DNA from: Panagrolaimus kolymaensis
Lineage: Eukaryota > Nematoda > Chromadorea > Rhabditida > Panagrolaimidae
Reading direction: 5' to 3'
Length of the DNA: 64,000 nt
NCBI GenBank assembly: GCA_028622995.1
Contig: JAJQJQ010000015.1
Coordinates: forward strand, 3,100,001-3,164,000
A model generated the notes under the pieces. The model searched no databases. It saw only the letters and a program-made list of their open reading frames with translations, and had not been told where the DNA came from. The position numbers and the translations under genes are program-made. Of this stretch, positions 1 through 9,213 are shown piece by piece; positions within the stretch are counted from its first letter, which is position 1, and every line of letters begins with the position of its first letter.

Positions 1-2550
1 AAAAAGCGAAGCGAATCCAAGAAGCTGATAGAAGAAAAAGATGAGAAAAAATCTTCATCGACATCAGATAAAACAAAAACTGATTCAGATAAAAAATCCT
101 CGTCATCAGCAGACAAAACAAAATCAGATTCCAAAACATCGGAGAAAAAACCTTCAACAGAAAAGGTGAAAGATGAAAGTAAAGAATCTGATTCCAAAAA
201 GGTTGATAAAAAATCATCATCTTCTGATAAAGCAAAAGCCGAAAGCAAAGAAAAAACTTCTTCAAAGTCCACTTCTGAATCCAAAAAATCTTCTGAAAAA
301 GATTCTAAAGAGGGTGATAAAAAGAAAGCCGAATCAGATAAAAAAGCTGTTGATGAAAAAAAGCATTCCTCTGATGATAAGAAGAAGGCGGAAAAGGATA
401 AAGTCAAGATTAATGATGCTAAGAAAAAATCATCTGAAACCGACGTTGATAAAAAGAAATCCGAAAAAGTATCATCAAGTGAAGAAAAGAAAAAAGCTGA
501 TGACAAAAAAGCGAAGGAGAAAACCGCAGATAAAAAAGAATCCGACTCCAAGAAAAAGGCAGATGACGAAGATTCTCAAAAGAAAGAATCTGACGAAAAA
601 AAGAAGGCCGACAAGGATAAAATTAAATCCGATGAAGCCAAGAAAAAAACTGAAGGCGACGCTAAAAAGAAAAAGGAAGATAAGCCTAAAGATGTTGACG
701 ATGAAGCCAAAAAGAAAAAAGAGGTTGAAGCGAAGAAAAAGGCGGATGAGAAAGCAAAAAAGAAAAAAGCTGATGAAGAGAAGGCTAAAAAAGAGGCAGA
801 GGAGAAAAAGAAAAAAGAAGCCGAAGCTAAAAAAAAGGCTGAAGAAGAAGCAAAGAAAAAAGCAGCTGAGCAACCTCGAAAGCAATCCCTCGCTGATATG
901 TTAAAAGCCGCAGCCCAGCAAATGGAAAATGGCGGGGATCTTGAAGCTGATGATGAAGAATGGGAATATGAAGATGAGGAATGGGAGGATGAGGATGTTG
1001 TTCCGGCAAAATCCATAGATCCCATTGCAGCCATCGTTGCAGCCGCCGCTGTTGAGAGAAAAAAGAAAGAAGAGGATGCAGCAAAGAAAAAAGCTGAAGA
1101 GGAGGAAAAACGTAAAAAGAAAGAGATTGAATCTTCTTCCAAAACCGCTGAGCAAGAAGCTAAAAAGAAAGAAGAAGAGCGGAAGAAAAAGCAAGAGGAT
1201 GAAGAAAAGAAAGCTAAAGAAGCAGATAAAAAGCGAGAGGAAGACAAAAAGAAAAAGGATGAAGAACGTCGAGCTCGAAGGAAGAAAGAAGAGGAGGAAG
1301 AAGCTCGTAAAATAGAAGATGAAAAGAAAAAGCGAGATGAGGAACGTCGAGCTCGAAAGAAAAAAGATGAAGAAGAGATTCTTAAAGCTGAAGAAGAAAG
1401 GAAAAAGAAAGACGAGGAAAGGCGAGCTCGAAGGAAAAAGGTTGAAGAGGAAGAAGAAAAGCGATTGGCTGATGAAAAGAGAAAACTTGATGAAGAAAGG
1501 GAGAAGAAGAAACAGAGGGAGGAGGAAGAAGCTAAAAAAGCTGAGGAAGAAAAGAAGAAACGAGAGGATGAACGAAAAGCTCGAAAAAAGAAGGAGGAGG
1601 AAGATAAAAAAGCTGAAGAAAAGAAAAAGAGAGATGATGATAGGAAAAAGGTAGCCAAAGCATTGGAGGAAGTCAAAAAGATGACTGAAAAGGAGGCAGA
1701 AAAGAAAGAAGCTTCAACATCGAAAGTTGATGAAAAAATAAAGGATAGCAGCAGTAAAACTAAAGATGCTGATTCAGAAGCTAAAAAATCCAAGGAAGCT
1801 GATGTTAAAAAGAAGGAAACCGATTCAGAAGCTAAAAAGTCAAAAGAAAAGGTCGATGATAAAAAGTCAAAGGAAAAGGAAAAAGCAGCCACCGACGTTG
1901 AAGCCAAAAAAGATAAACCCAACAAAGAAAAAACTTCGGATGATAAAAAAGTTAGCGATGAAAAGAAAAAATCTTCATCGGATGATAAAAAGAAAACTGA
2001 AAAAGACAAGACTAAAACCGATGATGCTAAAAAGGCTGATGATAAAAAATCAGAAAGTAAATCCAAAACTGAAAAATCTTCCAAAGATAAGCCCGATAAA
2101 GATGCCAGCGAAGTGAAAAAGAAATCTGAGGATAAAATTAAAAAGGATGATTCGGAGAAGAAAAAAGAATCGGATGATAAAGAAGTTAAAAAAGATAAAG
2201 CCTCCGATGATAAAAAGAAAAAGGATGAAAAGTCCAAAAAAGACGTGAATGATGAAGCCAAAAAGAAAAAAGAAGCTGAAGCTAAGAAAAAAGCGGACGA
2301 GGAGGTTAAAAAGAAGGCGGATGATGAGAAGAAAAAAGCTGAGGAAGAAGCAGCAAAGAAAAAGGCGGAAGCCAAAAAGAAGGCTGAAGCCGAAGCTAAA
2401 AAGAAAGCAGAGGAGCAACCTCGAAAACTGTCCCTCGCTGATATGCTCAAAGCCGCTGCAGCAACCCTTGAATCCGGTGGCGATCTCGAAGCTGATGATG
2501 AAGAATGGGAATATGAGGACGAGGAATGGGAGGATGAAGAAGCAGCATAA
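1..2550 (+). CDS. Lys/Glu-rich low-complexity coiled-coil protein, 5' truncated by window edge
   Basis: The reading frame is open from base 1 to a TAA at 2548-2550 (849 sense codons), so the true start lies outside the window. Almost the whole product is charged: KKK, EEE, DDKK and KKKAEE runs predicted to form long helices or coiled coils. Two nearly identical modules break the pattern, one around 871-995 and one ending at the C-terminus (about 2416-2541). Each starts QPRK-SLADMLKAAA, runs through GGDLEADDEEWEYED and ends in an acidic EEWEDE stretch. The charged tract before each copy is also similar, so the protein arose by internal duplication. I do not recognise an orthologue. No signal peptide or membrane segment is visible. 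A muscle or cytoskeletal role is possible but is only suggested by composition. Confidence 0.8.
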   Translation, partial: KKRSESKKLIEEKDEKKSSSTSDKTKTDSDKKSSSSADKTKSDSKTSEKKPSTEKVKDESKESDSKKVDKKSSSSDKAKAESKEKTSSKSTSESKKSSEKDSKEGDKKKAESDKKAVDEKKHSSDDKKKAEKDKVKINDAKKKSSETDVDKKKSEKVSSSEEKKKADDKKAKEKTADKKESDSKKKADDEDSQKKESDEKKKADKDKIKSDEAKKKTEGDAKKKKEDKPKDVDDEAKKKKEVEAKKKADEKAKKKKADEEKAKKEAEEKKKKEAEAKKKAEEEAKKKAAEQPRKQSLADMLKAAAQQMENGGDLEADDEEWEYEDEEWEDEDVVPAKSIDPIAAIVAAAAVERKKKEEDAAKKKAEEEEKRKKKEIESSSKTAEQEAKKKEEERKKKQEDEEKKAKEADKKREEDKKKKDEERRARRKKEEEEEARKIEDEKKKRDEERRARKKKDEEEILKAEEERKKKDEERRARRKKVEEEEEKRLADEKRKLDEEREKKKQREEEEAKKAEEEKKKREDERKARKKKEEEDKKAEEKKKRDDDRKKVAKALEEVKKMTEKEAEKKEASTSKVDEKIKDSSSKTKDADSEAKKSKEADVKKKETDSEAKKSKEKVDDKKSKEKEKAATDVEAKKDKPNKEKTSDDKKVSDEKKKSSSDDKKKTEKDKTKTDDAKKADDKKSESKSKTEKSSKDKPDKDASEVKKKSEDKIKKDDSEKKKESDDKEVKKDKASDDKKKKDEKSKKDVNDEAKKKKEAEAKKKADEEVKKKADDEKKKAEEEAAKKKAEAKKKAEAEAKKKAEEQPRKLSLADMLKAAAATLESGGDLEADDEEWEYEDEEWEDEEAA

Positions 2551-2884
2551 ATAAACAAACCATTGTTGCTGAATTTAGTTTAGAGCTAGTTTTACCTCTT
2601 GGTGATTTTTATTTAAATAATTTTGATACGGGTTTTATGTGCAATTGTTTAATTTCTTTTTTTTTCTGTTAAAATTTTCACTTTTTGTAATGTTAATAAT
2701 GCCATTTAAAAATAAATTTTAATAGCTAAATACAAAATTTTAAGAAAAAAACTTTGTTGATTCGAGTTATAAACAAATCATAAACATAAAAGGGTAAATA
2801 AAGATAAAAAAAAGCTTGATTATTATTGAAAGGAAAAAAGCTGTTAGATCATTTTTATTTAGACATAAAAAATGTAAAAATTTT
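2551..2884. other. AT-rich 3' flank
   Basis: This is the 3' flank of the Lys/Glu-rich gene up to the tRNA. It is AT-rich with AATAAA-like words (around 2708-2716) that could serve polyadenylation. No further gene is visible. Confidence 0.5.
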
Positions 2885-2974
2885 TCCAGCCAGCCGGATT
2901 TGAACCAGCGACCTAAGGATGGCCATTTTTTATTAAACTACAGTCCTCCGCTCTACCAACTGAGCTATGGCTGG
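2885..2974 (-). tRNA. tRNA-Tyr: tRNA-Tyr (GTA) with a 17-nt intron
   Basis: On the minus strand the acceptor stem CCAGCCA pairs with TGGCTGG and is followed by discriminator A. The D-arm carries TAGCTCAGTTGGTAGAGC (internal A box) and the T-arm carries GGTTCAAATCC (B box). The anticodon stem GGAGG precedes an ACTGTAG loop with anticodon GTA at 2939-2941. After the base 3' of the anticodon a short intron (about 2921-2937) interrupts the loop before ATCCTTAGG. An intron at this site is characteristic of eukaryotic tRNA-Tyr genes. Confidence 0.95.
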
Positions 2975-3119
2975 AACGAAATATCAAGATTGTTCTCACT
3001 CTCTTATTTTGCTGGTTTCTTTACATCTTTATTAAAAAACCTTTATTGAAGAATAAAAAAAAGTATATATCAAATATATGATATTAAAGAAACCGTGACA
3101 AAGTATTTTCAAGAAATTT

Positions 3120-4485
3120 TTAAGCTATTTTATCTTGCTTGATTAATTCTTCCAAACTGTGTTTGTACAATTCATTATCCAAAGTTTTGAAAGCGGATGT
3201 TTTTGCAATTTGAGAGAAGTGTTTGATAATGTATTTGAAATACCACTTTTTTAAACTTTCATATCCGTAAAAATGAGCAAATTTGAAACGTGCAACAGCG
3301 TTATAGATTGATGCATTTTCTGCGATCCGTTTGCTTGCATAAGACTGAAATTTTAACAAAAAACTAAAAACAAAAAAGTAAAAACGTTAACTCTAGAAAA
3401 TCAGTTTATTTAAATTATGTCTCCGACATAAACTCTTCTTGTAGAGTGTTTTTTTCATAAACATTTAAATCCTACTTTTTATGGCACCTGATAATAAATT
3501 CACTTACCATAAGACTAGTAATCCTATATTTGTAAGCAATGGAAAACACTGCAGTTTCTTCATTTTCAAAATCTTCGATTGAATCATTATGGCAATATTC
3601 AACCATTTTTCGAATAATTTTTGGTTCAAAATCAGTAATTCGAAGTCGATCAGTTTCGTTGGAAAGAAGCTCTTTGAGAATCGTAGATCGAGCTTTCATT
3701 ACGGGTTTGAATGACTAAAAAAATTACAGCCAATTCAAAATTGAATTTAAAGTCAAATTACATTAATCTCTTCTCCAGCAAATTCAAAGGTAAATTTTGA
3801 ATCTGGATCATTTTCATACATTCTTAAAAGTTCATTTCCAAGTGATTTTGATTCATCTTGATATGGTAGAGTCGGGAGAAGTGTTGTGGTAAAATCGGTT
3901 GTTTTGATATTTTTGCTAAATAAAACATTAACCAAAATTTCTACATTATCAAGTTTGCTATTCAAAGATGATTTCAAGATTTCTTTCTCTAAAATTTTAT
4001 CTTTTAGTCGTGTCTAATCTTAACTTTTTATTTCTTTTTGTATCCTTTTCAACTTACTTTCAAAAATGCCACCTATTATTAATTGTATAGGTAATAGTTG
4101 TTTCAGATGGTGAAACATTAAAACCTCCTTTAATATTGTATTTATTTTCGCCATAATAATTTGATTCTGATGTAATCGATAAAGTTACAGTGTATTCTTT
4201 GTATCCATCACTTTGATCAATAGCAGTTAGAAGAGGACTTTGAAGGATGTATCCTCCTCCTCCTTCACGGCTGCCAAAATTAAACAATAAAAATTGCTCG
4301 ATGGTCCAAGTAAACGTAGCATTGAAATAAGCAAACTAAAATGTGACGACGAGTTAAGTTTAAACTATGTTTATAAAAAAGCTTACTTTTGTTTTTGCTT
4401 TCAAAGTTGGTTGTGGTTCTGCAAAAACCGTTGATGTAATAAAAGCAGAAGCAAATATGAAAAGTGAATATTTGAACGAAAGCAT
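3120..4485 (-). pseudogene. MATH-BTB domain gene with a 1-nt frameshift (signal peptide-like N-terminus)
   Basis: Five exons can be traced: 4485-4387, 4335-4058, 4013-3762, 3714-3508 and 3344-3120. Exon 1 encodes a hydrophobic start (MLSFKYSLFIFASAF...TVFA) that looks like a signal peptide, which is unusual for this family. Exon 2 has a MATH/TRAF-like pattern (FTWTIEQF ... YILQSPLL ... YKEYTVTLSI). Exons 3-4 carry the BTB core (DSKFTFEFAGEEIN, then KARSTILKELL), and exon 5 a BACK-like helical tail. BTB-MATH proteins usually act as cullin-3 substrate adaptors. Exon 2 runs into an in-frame TGA just before the GTAAGT donor at 4057. One extra T in the T5 run at about 4062-4066 would put it in phase with exon 3. 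So either a one-base deletion or assembly error broke the gene, or exons 1-2 form a separate short secreted protein. Confidence 0.65.
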
Positions 4486-5273
4486 GTCGCTTTTCCAGCT
4501 GCTATCGAATAATGAAAATAACTATAATCCATCCTTTGCTTAAATAAAAATAAAAAACGGCTAAAGGTTGTGGAACAAGTGGCATTTTCAAATCTGGCGA
4601 TAAAATGAAGTTGTTCATATCAAAATGATGGATTTTAAACACCCTTGTTTTAGGATGAACCCATTAATCAATCTGCAAAACCTTTCTTTATTTTGCTTTA
4701 TTTTATTCTTTCATTTATAAACACATTTTCAAAATTTAGAATACCACAATTAAATTATTGTTTTTTGTCCGTTTTTTTTCCACAGATAAATGCAATGCAA
4801 TAAAGAATGCATTTATTTTGAAAAAAAAGTAAAACATTTCATTAGAATTTACTTCCCGATTTGGTCGCTTCATCTCTAGAAAAACTTGAAAGTAAACTTG
4901 GTAAAGTATTGTGAAAATGTTAACATGAAAATTTGTTTAAAAAAAATCATAATTGAATTAATTCGGCGAATAAAAAATAAAGATGTAAAAAATTAAACTT
5001 TTTTTTTGTATTTCTCATTGTCGATAATCATCTCAATTTTATGTATGTTGAAATGGTCGAGGCGTTAAAGGCGCAAGTTTAATACTTTCCTACCTCAAGT
5101 TCATTTCTTAGGCAATGATGATACTATCGCGGCGCAGTTATTATGAACGATACAGTTTGCAAGTCTCAGCCTAACTTTTTTTTATTCTCTCGAATACACT
5201 AATCAACCAAATGTTTTTTTTTATTGTTTTCAAGCACAAAATATTTACAAACAAAAAACAAATTCATAATAAA
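4486..5273. other. intergenic; possible Pol III-like unit at about 5050-5180
   Basis: Mostly AT-rich sequence without a supported reading frame. Around 5053-5075 there is a tRNA-Leu/Ser-like D-arm (TGGTCGAGGCGTTAAAGGCGC, an A-box match). A T8 run at about 5177 could terminate Pol III. No matching T-arm or acceptor stem was found, so no tRNA is called. Confidence 0.3.
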
Positions 5274-5776
5274 TTATTTGGGTTTTTTAGAAGTATTAAA
5301 ACCACCAAATCCCATCATTTTAGCCATTTCATCTTCAGGTTCTTCTTCTTCTTCCACTTCTTCTTTGTGTGGACGTTTTCGATCTTTAGCTTCTTGCTTT
5401 TGACGACGAAAATCTGCCATCTTTGCTGCTTCTTCTTTCACTCCTTCTTCTTCATCTTTAGCATCTTTGTTTTTAGATTTTTTCAACACTAAAACATGCA
5501 AACTTTTATATATTATATTTACAGAGAAAAACAAAAAAACTTACTTTCAGCTTTTTTAGCCGCAAATCGATTCACCACATCATCCACAGTGCTGCGTTTA
5601 ACTTTCATAGAATATCCAAGTTTATGTTGATGATTTTTTCCATTAATATGATCCAAATAATTGATAGAATCCTTTAGACTGCATTCACAAAGATCACAAT
5701 AAAATCCACCACTTTCTTCGGTTGCTGTTGTTTTATTGATTGTAACTTGTTTACCAACTTTTGATTCCAAATCAAC
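5274..5776 (-). CDS. ZMAT2: U1-type C2H2 zinc-finger spliceosomal protein, ZMAT2/SNU-23 homologue, N-terminus missing
   Basis: Two exons, 5776-5545 and 5488-5274. They encode the conserved VDLESK-GK start of the second half of ZMAT2 and a U1-like zinc finger ([22 protein letters not shown]). These are followed by the conserved [15 protein letters not shown] segment, a charged helix and the C-terminal [12 protein letters not shown] tail. ZMAT2/Snu23 is a component of the spliceosomal B complex. Relative to the roughly 200-residue family, about the first 60 residues are absent. Sequence upstream of the acceptor at 5777 runs within about 30 nt into the stop codon of the next gene on the same strand. 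The missing exons are not visible in that gap, so the N-terminus is lost, displaced, or joined across a very long intron. Identity is secure; intactness is not. Confidence 0.85.
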
Positions 5777-5806
5777 CTGAAAATTAAAACGTTATTTTAA
5801 TATATT

Positions 5807-7327
5807 CTAGAGACAACTATATGACCCACAATCACATGCTGCATGATTTGTCGTAATATGAAAAAGAAAAGCTTTACAATTTAAACAAATCCATGCTTTT
5901 TCCAATGCATTGCATTTACAAGCGTCAATAAATAAATGAGAACGTTCTTTAATGTTTTCTAAAATATTTGACGGCTTTGCCATTCCTATTAAATAATCAT
6001 TATTGTAATTAATGAAAATAGGTTGAGAAGAATTTCTCCATTGAATTTCATGAGATAAAATCCAAATTATTTGATCATTGTATATAAAAGCAGCAAGATT
6101 TTTTGTATTATTGTTTACCAGAATATACTTTCTTTTATTAATAATATTTAATTTTATAAAATCAAAATTTCTATCATTTATTTCTATAAACCATAAATCA
6201 CCGTCTTTTGTGTATCGCGTATTGTTTAAAGCCGTATATGCTTGTTCTAATGCATGTTCGATCGAATAATTAATAGATGGGAGGGTATTCTTAGAAAGAA
6301 GTTCAACAAAATAATAAAACTCATACTTTTTGCAACGATAATATAAAGATGATAATACCGAAGGTGGAAGATAAGCATCATTAGCAACTTGTAATGCGTA
6401 AACATTTGTACTTATTTCTTTTATAATATTATTTTTTTCAGCTTCAGTGAGTGTTTGTTTTTCAACATTGTTAAATTCATAACCGCAATCAAGTTTGCTC
6501 TCTGCAAGATATAAAAATCTTTTAAGTTTAAAGACAATTAACAGAGATTGTTTGGCGCCAGCTCTATTTAATTTAACAATGCTTTCTTTTGCACACAATT
6601 CCACAAATAATGATAAGATATTGGGTAATGAAATTTTAGGTAAATCATACAAAAAATCAAGAGCATTTCTATCTAAAGAATCTTGGTAGTCAACAAAGAT
6701 TTCAGCTTTTTTATCCAAATAAGATGGCCAGTTATTATTTTTCTCATTATGAAGTACTTTTGTAATTTCTTTAACAATCTAAAATATTAAATGCTAAAAT
6801 TGGTGAGAATAATGCTTTCCTGACCTCATCATTTTTTGCCAAATAAGCATCAATTGGTATGCACATAACTATATGATGTCCCAATATGATTTTGCCAATA
6901 TTCTTTAGTTCACTTCGCTTCTGTTGTTTAACTATATTTGCATTTTCAAGTGCAATATATATCGAACATACTAACGTTCGCTTCGAAATTTTATTATACA
7001 AAAATTTCAGAACATCTTCAAGATGACTTGCTTTATTTGCAAAAAGTTTTAACTGAAAATATACTTTAAGCTTTTTTATTTAAAATATTTACTAACCATT
7101 TCAGTTTTTGATAATTGCAAAGCATCGCAAAGTCCTTGATAATCCAAAAAGTCTTCCATTATTCCTACAGAAACTTGAACTTTTTTATCTATTATTGATG
7201 CCATAATATTGACATCACCTTCATTATGAATTAAAGCATGTTTATTATCATATCCCTGAGCTCTATGATACTCTTGTCCAATAGTTGCTCGTAATTGGTC
7301 ATCCCTTTTGCTAAATGGCCATGGCAT
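5807..7327 (-). CDS. zinc-ribbon multidomain protein of the AIG1 family cluster, lacking the GTPase domain (copy 1)
   Basis: Three exons: 7327-7097, 7052-6825 and 6778-5807, all joined in phase 0, giving about 476 residues. Exon 1 (MPWPFSKRDD...GYDNK) and exon 2 (ending GKIILGHHIVMCIPI) match copy 2 at 11.7-13.4 kb, with an identical exon 1 length of 231 nt. The last exon has a helical region and then a zinc ribbon: CKC, W-x-C-x2-C, and CDC-G. The product stops (SYSCL, stop at 5807) exactly within the ribbon's distal part, before the second Cys pair and AIG1 GTPase seen in copy 2. It is therefore truncated, directly beside the truncated ZMAT2 gene. It lies about 120 nt downstream of the stop of the GTPase gene 7447-9213 on the same strand. 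Molecular function unknown. Confidence 0.75.
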
Positions 7328-7446
7328 CTAAAATAATGATTAGTTCAAAAAATAACATAACAAAGTTTAAATAATATTTGAATAAACAATTTTTAAACAA
7401 ATAGCATGCGTTTTTAGAATTATTTTATTTTTAAAAAACACAAAAT

Positions 7447-9213
7447 TTATGGTAAATTATTAACAAAATAAGAAACAAGTTTTTGTGTATTAATATTTTT
7501 AACTTCAGGAACATTAACACTTGGCGAGCTCTCTGCTTCAAAAAGTGTACGAATATTGTTTCCATTTTGTGGCAAAGTAAAAAGAGACGTTAAAACTTCT
7601 TTAACTTCCTCTTCGGTAACTTTTACAAAATCGCCTTTTTGTACAGAAGCATCAATTGCTCTCATTTGATTTTTATAATGGACCAATGTTTTTTCAAGCT
7701 TTGATATAACTTCAGAAGAGTCAATATTACCATCATGTAAAGCTGTCTCTTCTTTCCGTATTTCTACTTTGATTCTTTCTTCAAAGGCATTATTATATTC
7801 TAGAATTGCATTTTGTTTAAGATAACGTGAAAGTTTTACAATTGCATTTATAATAACTTTTTGCTCTTCCAGTTGCTTTCGAATAAATAAATCCATAAAT
7901 TTTTCTGCTTCTGGCCGAGTCATAGGTTTATTCGAAACCTTTTTCAAAGTTTGTTTTTGACTTTGTTTTGAATTAATATGCATATGTCTTTCAACTCGAC
8001 ATCCACAATGAGAGCAATTTCCATCAAGGTCAAAAGCTTGACAATCTTCCAACGCAGGTTCAGGGAATTTTGCAAGCGGAACATTTCTGAGAAAACAGTT
8101 ATCATGACAAACTTTGTTAAAATTAAAATTGTATTGTTTTGTTCCAGGAATTGGAATGGCTTCAACACATTTGGTAGCAGTGCAAACTGTTTGTGGGAGA
8201 GTTTTTTGAATTTCAACCTCCTGCTTAATTTCATTTCCACTGCTCATTAAACTTTTAATTTGTTCTTCTCGGCTTGTTGGAGTCATGGCACGTTGAATGA
8301 TCGTTGTAATGGTTGCTAATGGACCAATAACACAGTGGATAATAATTCGAGCTTGTCCAACAGAACACGTTTCATTAACCTCATGACCTCGTAGAATATA
8401 AATACGCCTAAGCAAGTTATAAATCGTCTTTTTCGAAAAATTCCAACTTTCTTTATAATTTTTTTGATAACGATTAAATTCGGTTCTATATTCTTCACTT
8501 TTATTCCATCCACTTTGAAACTTATAGCCTTCACTATCGACGCAAAAAATAGTATTTTGATTGAGTTCAATTATGATGTTTTTCTTTTCTCTTAATTCTT
8601 TCGCATATACTTCGAGTATTTCACTTGCAGCACCAGCTCTATAATCTTGACTACGTGCATGAGTAATGAGAAACATTATATTTGGTATAGCGTTTTTATG
8701 GAACATCAACAACAATTCGTTTAAATCGGATTTCACTTGAGTAGTTAAACGACTTTCTGTAGCTTTCATCAAAATTAAAACACCATGTATTTGAGAAAAT
8801 TCTTTAATTTTGTCTGCAATAAGTTTTTTGTTTTCTCCATCTTTTAATGCACCCGCTGTATCACCGATACCAGGAACATCAATAAAATTAATTTCAGTTT
8901 CATTATTATAGAAGCAATATACCCGTGGACTTTTAGTCGAAGAGCATGCACCCTTGAAATGTTCATTATGTATATCAGCGCCGTTAATACCACGTTGACT
9001 AATATTAATTTTTTTGAAAGTTGTGGTTGTATTTTCTAATGATACGTTAAATGATGAGGGAACAAGGCATATAGGTTCATTAGTTTTAATAGCATCATCA
9101 AAATTTTCATAGGTCAAATAATTAGCGATACTATTGACAAACGTAGATTTTCCAGTTCCAGTGGCACCAAGCAAAAGAATATTATATACACGACAAGTAC
9201 CTTGATCCGACAT
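7447..9213 (-). CDS. P-loop GTPase with C-terminal Cys/His cluster (AIG1-like G domain plus DUF8206-like region), copy A
   Basis: A single exon of 588 codons. The start is placed at ATG 9213 (MSDQGTCRVYNILLLG) because an acceptor-like ATTTTTTCAG lies 25 nt upstream and the paralogue at 15270 starts at the matching place. The open frame running to 9291 is then 5' untranslated or intronic. Residues about 15-23 form the P-loop GATGTGKST; the G3 motif is DVPGIGDT. A canonical NKxD is not seen; THARSQD occupies that position. After the G domain come paired cysteines (CTATKC), then CHDNC and CSHCGC with HMHI, probably metal binding and resembling the DUF8206 region of nematode and fungal P-loop proteins. 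A helical coiled-coil tail follows. Probably cytosolic GTP binding; role unknown. Confidence 0.8.
   Translation of the reverse strand: MSDQGTCRVYNILLLGATGTGKSTFVNSIANYLTYENFDDAIKTNEPICLVPSSFNVSLENTTTTFKKINISQRGINGADIHNEHFKGACSSTKSPRVYCFYNNETEINFIDVPGIGDTAGALKDGENKKLIADKIKEFSQIHGVLILMKATESRLTTQVKSDLNELLLMFHKNAIPNIMFLITHARSQDYRAGAASEILEVYAKELREKKNIIIELNQNTIFCVDSEGYKFQSGWNKSEEYRTEFNRYQKNYKESWNFSKKTIYNLLRRIYILRGHEVNETCSVGQARIIIHCVIGPLATITTIIQRAMTPTSREEQIKSLMSSGNEIKQEVEIQKTLPQTVCTATKCVEAIPIPGTKQYNFNFNKVCHDNCFLRNVPLAKFPEPALEDCQAFDLDGNCSHCGCRVERHMHINSKQSQKQTLKKVSNKPMTRPEAEKFMDLFIRKQLEEQKVIINAIVKLSRYLKQNAILEYNNAFEERIKVEIRKEETALHDGNIDSSEVISKLEKTLVHYKNQMRAIDASVQKGDFVKVTEEEVKEVLTSLFTLPQNGNNIRTLFEAESSPSVNVPEVKNINTQKLVSYFVNNLP

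Noticed and set aside
576..2558. 660-codon minus-strand open frame rich in Ser/Phe
   Set aside because: It is the complement of the Lys/Glu-rich coding sequence; AAG/GAA-rich codons automatically give an open Phe/Ser antisense frame. No independent signals.
5053..5125. tRNA-Leu or tRNA-Ser gene
   Set aside because: Only the D-arm fits; no anticodon arm, T-arm or pairing acceptor stem could be built.
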